A DNA stretch of 64,000 bases from NCBI GenBank assembly GCA_019828545.1, contig JACVRA010000289.1, positions 39,504-103,503 on the forward strand, read 5' to 3'. The stretch is from Paracamarosporium sp. OC-R06-R3. Lineage: Eukaryota; Ascomycota; Dothideomycetes; Pleosporales; Didymosphaeriaceae. Positions 11,801 to 22,988 of the stretch are shown piece by piece (positions within the stretch are counted from its first letter, which is position 1; each line of letters opens with the position of its first letter). The notes below the pieces were generated by a model that worked only from the letters and a program-made list of their open reading frames with translations, searched no databases and was not told where the DNA came from. The position numbers and the translations under genes are program-made.

Positions 11801-13892
11801 CTCATTCGCTCATCCTGGGCTGCGAGAGGCTTGGGGAAAAGTGGCGCTCAGCTGGGCAACTTCCTGTCCGGTTCGCCATTTAGCTTGCCGATCTTTCCAG
11901 TTATTTCGATGCATTTTGAGTACGTTGGATCAGGCGATGCTCTCCGATATGCTGGCACGACTTTCCAATACTATCTCTGACGACGAGAGCGACATTCAGA
12001 CGTTTTCAATGGAGATTCTGACGACCCTCCGGGCAATTATTGAGGCGCTTCAACCAGACGATCTTCTCAAGTACCCTCAGCTTTTCTGGACTACGTGTGC
12101 ATGTTTAGATACCATACATGAAGGCGAATTCATGGAGAGCATGTTAATGTTGGACAAATTCCTGGACAAGGTCGATATGAGCAACCCCGATGTCATCGCC
12201 TTCTTGAAGAAGAACCGCCCTCCGAAATGGGAAGGAGAATTTGAAGGCCTTTTCCAGCTCGTGTACAAAGGTGTGCGCTCAAGTCTGTGTCTGGATCGAT
12301 CATTGCGCCTCCTTGAACGGCTTGTGATCTTACCACCAAGTGAGCTTGTAGGAGATGAAAGTCGCCTAATATTTGCCGTCCTAGCGAATATGCCCCGTTT
12401 CCTCAAAGCTTTCGAGGAGCCGAATAAGGATCCTACGGTCCGTGATAGAGCGGAAGTACTGGCCCAAGTTGCACTCGAGCTTCAGCTAGACGATCTCGCA
12501 TCATCACTCTCCGCCTTTGCAAGAAAGATTTCACGACAAGGCGAGCAGTTTCTCAGGCAGATGATAGACGCCATCGTTGAATACTACTTCCCACAACTCG
12601 AGTTTAGTTGCCTGGTCTTCTTACTAGGACTCCTGTCGAATAAGCTCGATTGGTTCAAGATCAACACCATGCAGATGCTCACGCTTTTGATCAAAAGAAT
12701 CGAAATGCGGAAGCCAGAAATCGCGCACCGGGGCCCAGATGTCATTTCGCCTCTGTTACGCCTCCTTCAAACCGACCTTTGTGGATACGCTCTGCAAGTT
12801 CTGGACTCGGTCATAGACGTGACTGGCGGCCCCCAGCCACCGAATCTAGAGAGGGCGCATATCCGCATGAGCATGGCAGGATCAAATACTAGTCGAGCGT
12901 TTAAGAAGCAATTTGGCACAACCCAGTCACTTTACGGCATTCCTGAGGAGACCGGCTGGTCAATACCAGTGCCCGCTCACCATTCACACCTCACTCGAAC
13001 GAATGTCCATGCAGTCTTTTACACATGCAGCAATCTTGATGCGGAAGCTGCTGCGGACGTTGCAACGCCCAAGATTGAATTCCGCCAGGATGAATTCCCC
13101 TTCAGTCCGGTGTCAGACTACCGCACAGCGACAATGACATCTGAAGACACGCGTGGAGAAAGCCATATTGGCGAATTGGTCATGAAGCTAGACAGTCTCG
13201 ATGATTTCTTCGAAGATGACGACGAGAACGAAACACTGACCGATTTACCCGATAGCTCGATCTTTGGGACAAATCGATATGCGAACGGATTGTATGGTCA
13301 TAGCTCGCAAGATGTCCGCGAAAACCTTTACGACCAGCAGACAGCTCCCATACTGCACAAATCACTAACGCGGAATGGCAGCGTGAACTCTTTCCAATCC
13401 GGCTTCTCAGATGTCAAGCTCTCTCCAGCCCGCGATCCCGGCGTGATGAATCCCGGAGCATTTAGCTCCTTCACTTCCGGTCAACACCACCTTCCACCTG
13501 TACAAGCCGGACGTCCAGGACTGCACTCGCGTTCAGTAACTTCGCCTTCAGCGCCAAATCAGATGCAACGTCTTTCCCCCTCACTCTCCTCCTCCGCGGT
13601 CGACGAACACGGCGAGCCATTTTCCGACGACGAATTCGTCGGAGGTCGCACAGTCTCGGCGAACGCCAGTACGGACAAACTCAGCATCGAGACCGTGATC
13701 GGCGGTCTGAAGCACGACACACGAAGCAAGATCCGCAGCGGAATGAGAAGATTAACAGGCAGCAGCGGAGACACCAAAGAACGAGAACGAATGCGCGAAG
13801 CGGTCAAGCAGGCGCTACAGAAGAGTCCGCAAGTGCCCAAGGTCCCCGATATTTATCTCATGCAGCAGAATCCCAAGAGTGCAGATCCATAG
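5891..13892 (+). CDS. TAO3: cell morphogenesis protein Tao3/PAG1 (Furry/Mor2 family)
   Basis: Giant HEAT/ARM-like scaffold of the RAM/MOR pathway. It works with an NDR kinase (Cbk1/COT1/Orb6 type) at sites of polarised growth and septation. Exons by splice signals and frame: 5891-5918, 6049-6686, 6736-6966, 7021-11373, 11421-13892, joined length 7722 nt (2573 aa; the yeast protein is about 2370 aa). The first about 150 residues are Ser/Pro-rich and disordered, with a His-rich patch. The conserved body starts near residue 210 (EYALHHLFNS, then FIPQADLKI), with PRRNTEPLQL and RSTVSTYILCRVL following. The exon 4/5 junction joins SSNKQ to SGFSLGQVCLILLVDLM and restores the frame. The C-terminal 250 residues are again low complexity. 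The 28-nt first exon with a GTGTGA donor is the weakest part; the alternative GTGAGT two bases later leads into a stop. Confidence 0.93.
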
Positions 13893-14657
13893 TATGTATA
13901 GATGCATAGACTGGGGTATTTGGAGTTTTTTCTTTTTCTTTTTTTTTATCTAATGCACATGGGATATATGATGGGTGGGTGTATTTACATGTAGGCTTGT
14001 TTGTTGGGATGATGCATAAAATGTTGGCATGTATGTCTGTCTGTCTGGCACTGGGGTTATGTCTGGTCTGGTTCGTGCGGTAGATACCATCGCTCTTTTT
14101 ATTTTTCGTGGTTCGAGCTTGAGTTGAGTTGAGTTTAGTTTGACTGGGCTGTGAGATACCATTTTTAATGAAAATGTTTTTGAGAATGTGCGGTGCGGTG
14201 CGGTGAGGGGTTTGCTTTGCTGCGTTGTGCTGAGGTTGTGGTGGGTGTCGCTTTTTGTGGCTATGTGTGTGTGAATAGGGGGATTACCTTCTTCATATCG
14301 CTTTTTGTATTCGGGCCTATGTCGAACTTTGATCGGATGAAGACCAGAGAAGGAGATGTATGTGAACTTCCCTAGAGTGTTGTTTTTTTGCATACTTGTC
14401 TCTCTCGATTCTGCTTCATTACTCACGATTCGGTTGGAAATTTATACTCCCGCGCGCTCCTGTGTGTGAGAGGATTGCTTGGTAGCAGTCTTCTTTACAG
14501 GTGTGGATTTAGTTAGCATTGATGAAAATGATGACGGCGATGACGGCGATGACAGCAATGGCACTGCACTATTATATTTGTTGCTACAATTGCCAAAAAG
14601 AGAATTCATTCTGTTATCATCCAAGTGGTGATTGAATTAGTCGATAAATCTACAAGA
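13893..14657. other. convergent intergenic region, no gene
   Basis: Spacer between the 3' ends of the Tao3 homologue (+) and the NAD(P)-binding protein (-). It is T-rich on the plus strand with runs of short G/T repeats, such as GTGCGGTGCGGTG near 14190. This fits untranslated 3' regions. No protein-like frame seen. Confidence 0.6.
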
Positions 14658-15624
14658 TCACAACTTAGAAGCCCTCTCTTTCTGATCCTCGAAATCTTCG
14701 CCTTCCACATTGTCGATGTTCTCCTTAACAAGACCCTTCACTGCAGCACCAACATCCTCGTCTCCATCCAGCACATCGATCCACCCCCTCGCGCCCTCTG
14801 TAGCCAAGACCGCTACCACCGTCTCAGCAACTGTAGCGCGGCTCGTGTTACCACGTGAATTAATCCTCCCGACCGTCACACCGCCAGCACCCTTGTCAGT
14901 CAATGTACCCGGCCTCAAACTAATTCCAGCGAATCTCTCGTTCTCAGGTACGCCGTTCTTCGCCTCCTGATCAAAGCGCTCCTTCGCTAGCACGGTCAAG
15001 ACTTCGTCGGCCGCAACTTTCGCCTTGTAGTAATGGGGCAGGATCTCGTTGTTTACTTTCTGTGCGGATTCCCAGTCTGCATCCGTCCACCATGGCGCGC
15101 GGTTGCGGCGCGATGCTATGTAGGATACCGTGAGGAACTTCTTGATGCTTGGAGCGCGCACACTGGCCTTTGTGAAGGCGACGGCGGCATCCTGATCAAT
15201 GGCTTTGGTCCGTGAGGGCCCGCCGCGACCACCGGCGCCTAGGGGGTGTCAGCAGGAAAAGGGGTCGAAGAAGGTGAGATGTAAAATCACGTGATGTTTG
15301 CATGTGAGAGAGTACAGTATCCATCGACGTGATCACTTCATCCACGCAAGAGGAAAATTAAAACTCACCCGCACTCCAAACTACCCAGTCGGGTTTTACC
15401 TGGTCCAAGATCTTCTGTGCATCTCCCTCGCTCTGCACATCCTCCACGCTGCTCACCAAAACGTTAAGTTTGCCCGGCTGCCCTTGACCAAGCTTCTCGA
15501 TAGCAGGTTTCTGGTCCGCCGAGCGGATCAAGCTTGTCACGTTCCACGATCTCGCGAGGAGAAGCGGAGTAAGAAGTTGCGAGACCTTGCCGTGGCCGCC
15601 GATGAGGAGGACGTTGTGAGCCAT
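14658..15624 (-). CDS. NAD(P)-binding protein, atypical SDR / NmrA-like
   Basis: Two exons, 15369-15624 and 14658-15238, separated by a 130-bp intron (GTGAGT...CTAG, phase 1); 278 aa. The N-terminus is a Rossmann nucleotide-binding start (VLLIGGHGKVSQ, about residues 5-16). A YxxxK pair (Y155, K159) sits in HYYKAK as in short-chain dehydrogenases, and FAGISLRPGTLTD is typical of atypical SDRs resembling yeast YMR090W. Probably a soluble NAD(P)(H)-dependent enzyme or redox sensor; the substrate cannot be read from sequence. The junction gives WSAGAGGRGGPSR, the expected glycine-rich continuation. Convergent with the Tao3 gene. Confidence 0.88.
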
Positions 15625-16460
15625 TTTGAAGAGAGTTATGCTGCAATGTGAGCAGAAGATGTTAGTTCAGGATTCGAGAGACGCGATGTGCAATTTAAAT
15701 TGGGCTTGCTATTAGAAATGGTAGCATTGCGTGCTGGGAATGGTGTGCTTGTCAATCTGTCCGGCGATGACGTAACGGTCGGATGATGCGACCGGGCCGA
15801 ATGGTGTTTAGTAAGAGTGTTTTCGATTATGTAGTGCGGAGCGTTGTCCGGAGACACTTGTTGAGAGTAGATGGGCTATCCAATCATGGAGTAATGGCAG
15901 TTGTTGCGCTTTTTGATTGGGTAGCTCGTGTGTTCTGAAAGAGTGACGGGTTCTGATTGGTGGCGAGAAGGTGCTCTTAGCACGTGATTTTCAGACGATG
16001 GTTATTATCACACCCTGCGGAAGCGTTCATCATAAGATAGTAACTTATAGGAGAACCTGTGCTAAAAAGTCTACAGGACAGATATGGTAGGGATAAATAT
16101 TAGGTGAATTCCTTGTGAGTAGGCAATGATAGTTTTCTGTCACACTTTATACGAACTTGGCGATTTAAAGACCTTTTATTGTTCCTGAAGATCACAGCAG
16201 TATATAGCGAAGAGTTTCTTGAAGGCGTTGTGTATATCGCTATTCATAATAGTTCTTTGGATATACTCTGGAAATAATGTAAGAGTGTGAATCCAGATCA
16301 CATTCTTCAAGATTTCTGAGACCGCTTACGATCATATAAATACATGTCACTTCCCGATCACGTTTCGATTACATGCCTTCACAGCAAATTCAAAGCACCA
16401 TATATGCAATAGCCAACCCAAAACCTACTTGGTGGCCACAAACGATTATGCAACCCCACC
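15625..16460. other. divergent intergenic region, no gene
   Basis: AT-rich spacer between the starts of the SDR-like gene (-) and the RING-finger gene (+), so it carries both promoters. I saw no protein-like frame and no repeat worth naming. Confidence 0.55.
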
Positions 16461-17120
16461 ATGAACTACATCAACCCCCATCTACATTTCTGCGAAAACC
16501 AAACGTTTCCGTGCCCCTGTCCCGCGCAAATCTTCAACCGGACTGTTGGGCGCTGGTATTGTGCTTATTGTACCTCTCGAAGTTATACCGCCCTTAACCG
16601 CTGCTGCCATTGCAATCTTCCCGGGCGATGCGTCAACAAGGCTACTGGAGACTGGTACTGCGAAGAGCATGGACATCAGTGCGATATACTTGTTCCGCGC
16701 CCACTAGGTTGCGGCTGGCCCGCACGGAACTTGCCATGTTCTCAGCTCGCGCATATGCTCCACCACAGCGGACATTATATCTGCGATGACCACTTAAATG
16801 AGATAATATTACGCCCAGGTACCATGGCATTTCGGTCAAGGCATTCACTGGCCAATACTGTTGACCTTCCTAACGGAAACGGATCTGCGCATACGCCAGT
16901 CGATGTTGACAGTGACCTGATCGATATAGATGGCTTCTCTACTGTTGTAGAAAGAGAGTGCCCTATCTGTCTTGAACCAAAACACAAATGGCGTCGCCTT
17001 ACAGCATGCGGTCATGAGCTGTGCGAGGACTGCCTTCGAAAGCAGATGCACAGCTCATTTCACAATAGATTTTTGTGTCCTTTTGATCGAAGGCCACTAT
17101 TTGATTTAGCTTCAGGGTAA
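16461..17120 (+). CDS. RING-finger protein, putative E3 ligase
   Basis: Intronless 219-aa protein. The C-terminus carries a C3HC4-type RING: CPIC starting at residue 167, then CGHELCEDCLRKQM, then CPFD near 208. Most zinc ligands can be identified, which suggests an E3 ubiquitin ligase with zinc-dependent E2 binding. The N-terminal 100 residues hold a second Cys/His-rich region (CPCPAQ, WYCAYC, CCHC, WYCEEHGHQC) in pairs spaced like additional zinc sites. I do not recognise a named domain there. A proline-poor linker of about 40 residues separates the halves. The partner or substrate is unknown. The neighbourhood is AT-rich and gene-poor. Confidence 0.8.
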   Translation: MNYINPHLHFCENQTFPCPCPAQIFNRTVGRWYCAYCTSRSYTALNRCCHCNLPGRCVNKATGDWYCEEHGHQCDILVPRPLGCGWPARNLPCSQLAHMLHHSGHYICDDHLNEIILRPGTMAFRSRHSLANTVDLPNGNGSAHTPVDVDSDLIDIDGFSTVVERECPICLEPKHKWRRLTACGHELCEDCLRKQMHSSFHNRFLCPFDRRPLFDLASG

Positions 17121-17870
17121 GGAGCGTTTACACGGAGGCATGGATAAACCTTGAATTTGAATCGTTCATTCGAGATTATCAATCCTCTTGAGAACACTCG
17201 TGCACATTCTTTTACTTCCCCTACTATGTGTCTAGTTTCCTCTTTCACCTGACGCTGTCTCTCCAATGTATACTCATACAGTATAAACACTGTCTTGCCG
17301 GGCAGAACTACAGGTACCTTGAATTAAGAGTGAGATTATATCCACTACTTCCAAGATTTCTTGCTGAGACGCTAACCATGTACTCTCAAACGTATTTTGA
17401 GCGTTCTGAGTTTGTCCATCAACACAATCATATCTACTATCGCTCTCGCGCCTGATATGTGAATGACCTTATTTTGAAGAAACGTAGTGTCTATTCTATA
17501 GAGCAAGACCATCAAGCCCTTACTCCTTCACAATATGTGTAAACGGCTTTACCTAATGCTTAGAGAGTTAACAAGATGCTAAAAAGGTATTACTGGGCTT
17601 ATAGTTGTTATAGCGCGCAAATCCACAGATTATCGTCACCCTAGATGGTACTCCCAACCATAGTACTCTATAATCCCGAATAGGTATGATGACCATACAC
17701 ATAGAAATAACTATCGCCTCATATATAGCCCGCACATAACCCGATATAAGGCAACAATGCTACCTATCATCCTTACCACTGGGTCTTCGTGTCCCCCGAA
17801 TTGCCTGTCAACGCGCGTCATTCTATCAGAGCGTATGCTCCCAATCCAAAATATCATGGGAACCCAAAAT
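17121..17870. other. AT-rich intergenic region, no gene
   Basis: Lies between the RING gene and the broken frame downstream, both ending toward this spacer. No frame with protein-like composition or splice structure was found. Confidence 0.55.
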
Positions 17871-19376
17871 TCATGGTTTTTCTCGCAGCGAGTCATGGAC
17901 TTTGCGCGCAGCGGCAATGCCAACAGTAGGTACTGTAGCTAAAAAACCGCCAAAGCATATCGGTATAACGACAAATGGGGCAATGAGCCCGCCTAATATC
18001 CCCATAGCTCCCGCTGTGTATATACCAAGGCTGAAACTGCCGGTCTGTAGAGCAGTACCTCCAATCATCCATGTCGCCATACCACCTATCATAGCCGTGG
18101 AATTCCACCCATTAGGGTCAATTTTGTTCCCCACACCGTCTAGAAGGTCTCGTGGCGCAGCGGGTAAGTTGTAAGTTGTATATGGCTTGCCTTTGTGCAT
18201 CAAGCCATGTATTGGAAAAGGGCGAAGATCGTCCGGGAAATGCAGTGGCTCAACAACCGAAATGCGATACCAACCGGGAATCAGAAGATGTAGTACAGCA
18301 TTCTTTCCGTTCTCATTATCCGTGCTCAGTTCCCGCCTGATATCCTGAAGTCTTTGGCAAGCAATATCGAGATCATCAAATATCGCACAAAAAGAAGTTG
18401 GGAGAGGCGTATTTCTGATCAGCATTCCAAATGCCGGGATCCAGTTCGTATCAGGATGATAGACGAAGTATCGATGATCGCCTTGCGTACCTTCTTCGAT
18501 CTTCATTTCGACAAAGTCATAGACATGCCGAGCATGACCGTCCGGTCCCTCACTGCCTTGAGCTAGAAGGCTATTTCGATCATACATCTCTTCCCCGATC
18601 TTTTCAACGCTTAGGCCAATCTTCTTTCGTGCCTCTACCCTTCGATATATCTAAATTGCATTTGCAATCCCTATATTCCGCATCCACTGGTTGTAATCCA
18701 TTCGATCTAGCATCGACCGCCCTATGGCTTGAGTACCGTCAATGTTCTTAGTCGCAGACTCATCATTATCCGCTCCGCCTTCATCGAGGTTTGTGACTCT
18801 CGGAGTCTCGGTTCCCGTAAGAACTTGTATGATATTTCGTGTATTACCCTGGCCACTAATTATGTCTGCCGTGAGATTGTGGGTATCGGATTGTGAAGTT
18901 TCCAGTGTGACGTTCTTAAGTATTCCAAGCATTTGACTCGTGAAGAGAGCTTTGGGATAACCGCAGAGGGTTACAACCGCCGCTCCGATCTCAGGTAACT
19001 ATTTTGCAAGGTGTGGTAAGGCAGGTTTGATGATTTCCGTAACCTCCTTAGGAAATTTGACAAAGCCGTCGTGGAGAAGCTGGACGTAGGCTTCATGGAG
19101 AGGTAAGTCAGGATAACGGTCCTGCATGATTTGGTACAGTTCCTTCCATTCCACGGCAACCGCAGGATCAGTCATCTTGACTGGTTTTTCAAAGATAGGA
19201 TATTGTCTAACCGCTGAGTGAGGATCGGAAAAGATGCATAGTACTGTTACAATTTGAGCCATGGTGGCAGGTCTCAGCCACTTCTGCTCAGGCACATGCA
19301 GGGTGAAATTGAAATCTATCATGTAACAGTGTAAAAGATCGTACACAGCCGTATTCTGCGACAAGTTATCAATCAT
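17871..19376 (-). pseudogene. hypothetical protein frame broken by two in-frame TAG codons
   Basis: One continuous minus-strand frame of 502 codons runs from ATG 19376 to the stop at 17871, interrupted only by TAG at 18999-19001 and TAG at 18651-18653. All three segments are in the same frame, and the residues flanking each stop read like ordinary protein (HLAK-stop-LPEIGAAVV; IANAI-stop-IYRRVEARKK). The C-terminal about 75 residues are Gly/Ala-rich and hydrophobic (IGGMATWMIGGTAL, GILGGLIAPFVVIPICFGGF), suggesting two or three membrane helices. I do not recognise the family. Both stops could arise from CAG by C-to-T change, as in repeat-induced point mutation. Short introns covering the stops would be the alternative, but I see no convincing donor/acceptor pair. 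Confidence 0.65.
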
Positions 19377-20169
19377 CCTGATAGAATGACATTGATTGGG
19401 GATGATAATAGGAGGGGATAACCCCGCCGCATGCCTGCATAGATTACGCGCTACGCGCAGCTTTACGACTGGACGTGACTCAATACAAGGCTAACAGATT
19501 CCCAGGCTTGGGAGTATAGCTCTACATGTTGAGGCAATAATACTGATTTAAAAATAGGCAGGAAATCCTATTCATCCTTGCATAAATACACGCTTATATA
19601 ATGTAGATAAATCAAAAGCGTGTTTTATTAGTAGGCCAGGGGGAGGTTGTTGAGAGATAGTATAAGCATTTGACATACCAAAGTATCATGACAGTCATGA
19701 AACAAGTGCGATGTTATCGTGCACTCAAGTCAAAGTACTTCTTTTGTTACCCTCCGGTGGCTTTTCTGTGGTTGTCCATGATGCTCCATTAGTCCATGAA
19801 AGTGGTTCGCTGACTTTCGACCCCTTTGACGAAATCATTGCCTAGACAGCTTCAGGTTCACTGCTCCTCTCCGACCGACTAACGGTATAGCGGACACTGT
19901 CGCAAACTAAGAGCAACATAAAGTTTAATAACGAAAACAGGAACCACTTCTGCATCCATCAATTACAAGACTATTGTCCCATGCTGAGTTCTCTGCTCAA
20001 AAGATTAGTCTTGATTCGCTCTGTTCGATACACAAGTTTTAGGACCCGCCTGATCACAGATAACGTCCTTACTAGTCTCATACATATGAACACTCATGTA
20101 GAACTAGATACCAACCTATCTGAATTTCCCCCTCGACTCAAAATGCTTCCGATCAACCCCTCTCATCAC
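19377..20169. other. intergenic, no gene
   Basis: AT-rich spacer upstream of the TAG-broken frame and downstream of the secreted eight-cysteine-repeat gene. Plus-strand open frame 19981-20478 is a shadow of the secreted gene on the other strand. Confidence 0.5.
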
Positions 20170-20899
20170 TCAATACCCTCCCTGTCCCGCTGCACCTCTC
20201 TTCCATATCCCCGCCGTCTCAGTAACCCACTGCGTCCCACAACTCCCATCACATCTCCCCTTACACGTTCTATACTCGGTTGCCGTCGGCGTAATACTGC
20301 ACCCTGCTACTACACCTCCAGGTACAGTTGTCGTACCTGCAACCATAATCAGTTCCCTTCTACTTCACTTTACCTACTGTTAGTATCAAGGAATATTGCT
20401 TACTCAAGTATATACAATCCGGCGGCGGACAATGTAGATCGTCCTCAGGACAATGTCCCGAGACCGTGGTTGTGGTAGTGTAGCACGGCTTCGTCGAGTG
20501 CGGGATGGTGATCGTAGGTGTTGACGTTGTGGATAAACACGTTCCTGGACCAAGAGTTGATGTAAATGTCGAAGTCGCGCAGCCAGTTGGGCAAGCCGTT
20601 TCACACGGGAGGAGCGAGGATATGGTCGGTGTGGATGTGCATTCAGGGTTGTAACCAGGGACGGTGATGAAGACAGCTTCTACGCAATCCGGTACTGGAC
20701 ATGGGTGGTTGGGGTTTGGAGGTGGACAGTTGGAGTCTTTGAGATGGGTTGTTGCTGTGTAGCAAGGGCATGGGATGTAAGTTGGGATGAGGGCAGAGAT
20801 TGTGCTGCGCTTGGTTAATTGGGGCGATTATAATCGAGTAATGAGGACGTACGATGTGAGGAAAGCTACGACAGCAATGTACTTAGATAAGAATGCCAT
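20170..20899 (-). CDS. secreted protein with two tandem eight-cysteine units
   Basis: Three exons: 20853-20899, 20404-20804 and 20170-20336, with introns of 48 and 67 bp. The second intron contains a consensus TACTAAC branch site. Joined length 615 nt, 204 aa. The N-terminus (MAFLSKYIAVVAFLTS) is a signal peptide. The mature protein holds two copies of one cysteine pattern: C-x10/11-C-x6/8-C-x4-C-x14-C-x11-C-x3-C-x3-C, the first opening with PCYTATT and the second with PCYTTTT. A Thr/Ser-rich linker (STTSTPTITIP) joins them. Each unit contains a CPxPDC/CPPPDC and VPG motif. The exact spacing match across an intron strongly supports the model. The pattern is not CFEM, which also has eight cysteines but different spacing. 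Probably extracellular (wall or effector-like); function unknown. Confidence 0.85.
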
Positions 20900-21724
20900 C
20901 GTGCTTTGACACGGCGAGAAAACAAATGATGTTCTGATGCGTTACAGTTCTTCATGAGATAGGATGGCGCAAGACGCAATAATATTTACACTCTGCGCTT
21001 TTGGCTTCTCGTGTTCTACTCCTCTCCGATAAGCCTCCCAGTAGTGACGTGATGTGTTTTCTCTCGAAAATATCCCTCTAGAATGCTTACTGTACTGGAA
21101 TGAGCGGCGCGTGTAACCTCGTATCCTTAATCACAAGGGTTTCACGAACATAATCTAAATATAGGGCAACTGTAACGTCCACCAACTCAATGCAGGTGGT
21201 TTTCAATATCGGCGTGTCCAAGAACATACTCCACATGATATAGTAAAGGATTTTCAATGCTATCGATGATAGTAATCCTTTGTGTACGCTTCGTGCGCTT
21301 CATGTGGTTGGGCGACCTATCGTGCAAGTGTATCTTCGTATATGCTCTTGGCTTCCTAAACGAATGGTCTTGTGGTCGTATGTGCCTACATACACGAACA
21401 ATCAATAGATCCTGCATCGCCCTACCATATTCGACAGTTAAAGGCGGTGAACAGGGGTGGGAGAACATGGATGTTACCATCTCCTTACATGCCGAGTCAA
21501 AATGTTGGTCAACCCAAGAGACACCAAGGCACATTTCGCGAATTCCTTGTTTAGATACCATTCTGGGATAGCAGCAGACTACGGTGAAATTGATATAGTA
21601 ATAAAATCCCGTGTCAACATGGCTGCGAAGGAAAGCTGATACTCAAGATGGTCTGCCGACCAAACACCATCAATGCTGGGTATGGTACACATGTTTACAT
21701 ATTTTTACAACGACCACTACTTTC
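20900..21724. other. intergenic, no gene
   Basis: Upstream region of the secreted eight-cysteine gene and 3' flank of the uS12m gene. Opposing open frames near 21190-21640 overlap each other on both strands and show no protein-like features. Confidence 0.5.
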
Positions 21725-22368
21725 TTATGCCGCCTTTGGCTTCTTGGTTCCATATTTCGATCTTGACGTGATTCGATTTCCAACACCACCCTAAGTTGTG
21801 TTAGCAACGAGTCTCCTGAACTAAAAAATAACCTTACCAGGTCAAGCGCTCCTCTCACCAAGTGATATTTCACACCTGGACAATCCTGCGCTCTGCCGCC
21901 TCGTACCATAACGACTGAATGTTGCTGCACATTGTGACCTGTTTCCTTCGTCAGCCGCCATCTCTTCATTCCCCAATCCACTCCCAATCTCAATCAAGAA
22001 AACGCACCTTCGCCCGGTATGTACGCCGTAATAACCTTCCCACTGCTTAACCTCACTCTTGCAATCTTCCTCTCTCCCGAATTAGGCTTCTTCGGCTTCG
22101 TCGTGCCGACCTTCAAGCACACGCCCTTCAATTCTGGTCTACCAGCCAGCTGCGGCGATCGCAGCTTTCGTGCTTTCTGTGCTGTTCGTCCATTTCGCAG
22201 CACCTGGATTAAGGTGCATTTGTTCGCGCGCGAGGCGGGCAGGGGTTGGAAGGCCGAAGATTTTGGGATTGAGCTAGCGAATGAGGGTCGGAGTGGCTGC
22301 GCAGGTGCGAGAGAGGTTCTGAAGATGACGGACGGCCGGACAATGCGGCGGAGGAATTGTACTGGCAT
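21725..22368 (-). CDS. MRPS12: mitochondrial ribosomal protein uS12m
   Basis: Component of the mitochondrial small subunit decoding centre. Three exons: 22008-22368, 21838-21938, 21725-21790; introns 69 and 47 bp; 175 aa. The first about 45 residues form an Arg/Ser-rich mitochondrial presequence ([14 protein letters not shown]). The mature part shows the universal S12 signature: [15 protein letters not shown], then [28 protein letters not shown], and the basic tail [11 protein letters not shown]. Each splice junction restores a conserved block. An upstream in-frame stretch lies before the chosen ATG, but the MPVQF start gives the best targeting peptide. Confidence 0.95.
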
Positions 22369-22988
22369 GGCGGCGATGGCGTTGGCGATGGTGTTGCGCG
22401 TTGTCGAAAAGTTTGGGGAAGCTGCGATGGGATGGCTTGGCACGTGGTCTGTGCAGCGGATATTCATCGCCTTTGCGCTCCAATCTACTGAGAAATACTA
22501 CGCCAAGCCAACTTCGTCTTCGGATTTGCTTGCTGTAGTCATTCGTTCGCGTGCTATTAAACCCTCTGTAGAGATAGTGCTTAGGCATTAGCGTCCGTCC
22601 GTGGATTACGTGTATGCGGCGTACGCCTTTTTAAGGCAACAACATTGTTCATCTTGAGCCAATGCTCCTTCTCGAGACAGATTGTATTATCCGCTTGTTT
22701 TCTGACATTCTTATTATCGAAGGTATCTGTCATAGCACCCAATAGTCAGGAGCAGTGGTTACAGGGTGCCCACCTACCGATCTCGTCGAACACACATACA
22801 GTAGTATTGTTTGCTTCCACAGTCTTCGATACTTGCATCCACTCACTCGCTTATCTTATAAACTATACCTTAGCTTGTCGGAGCTGCATATTAACCAACG
22901 TTCACTTGCAGGTGCGATATACCACCTCACCTCCTATCAAGAACTCTGGGCATCTAACAAACCCTTAGATCCACGCTCCTCGACAATT
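22369..22988. promoter_or_regulatory. divergent intergenic region
   Basis: Separates the starts of the uS12m gene (-) and the F-box-like gene (+), so it holds both promoters. The plus-strand frame of the F-box-like gene is open further upstream (to 22755), but that stretch has no F-box-like conservation. Confidence 0.4.
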
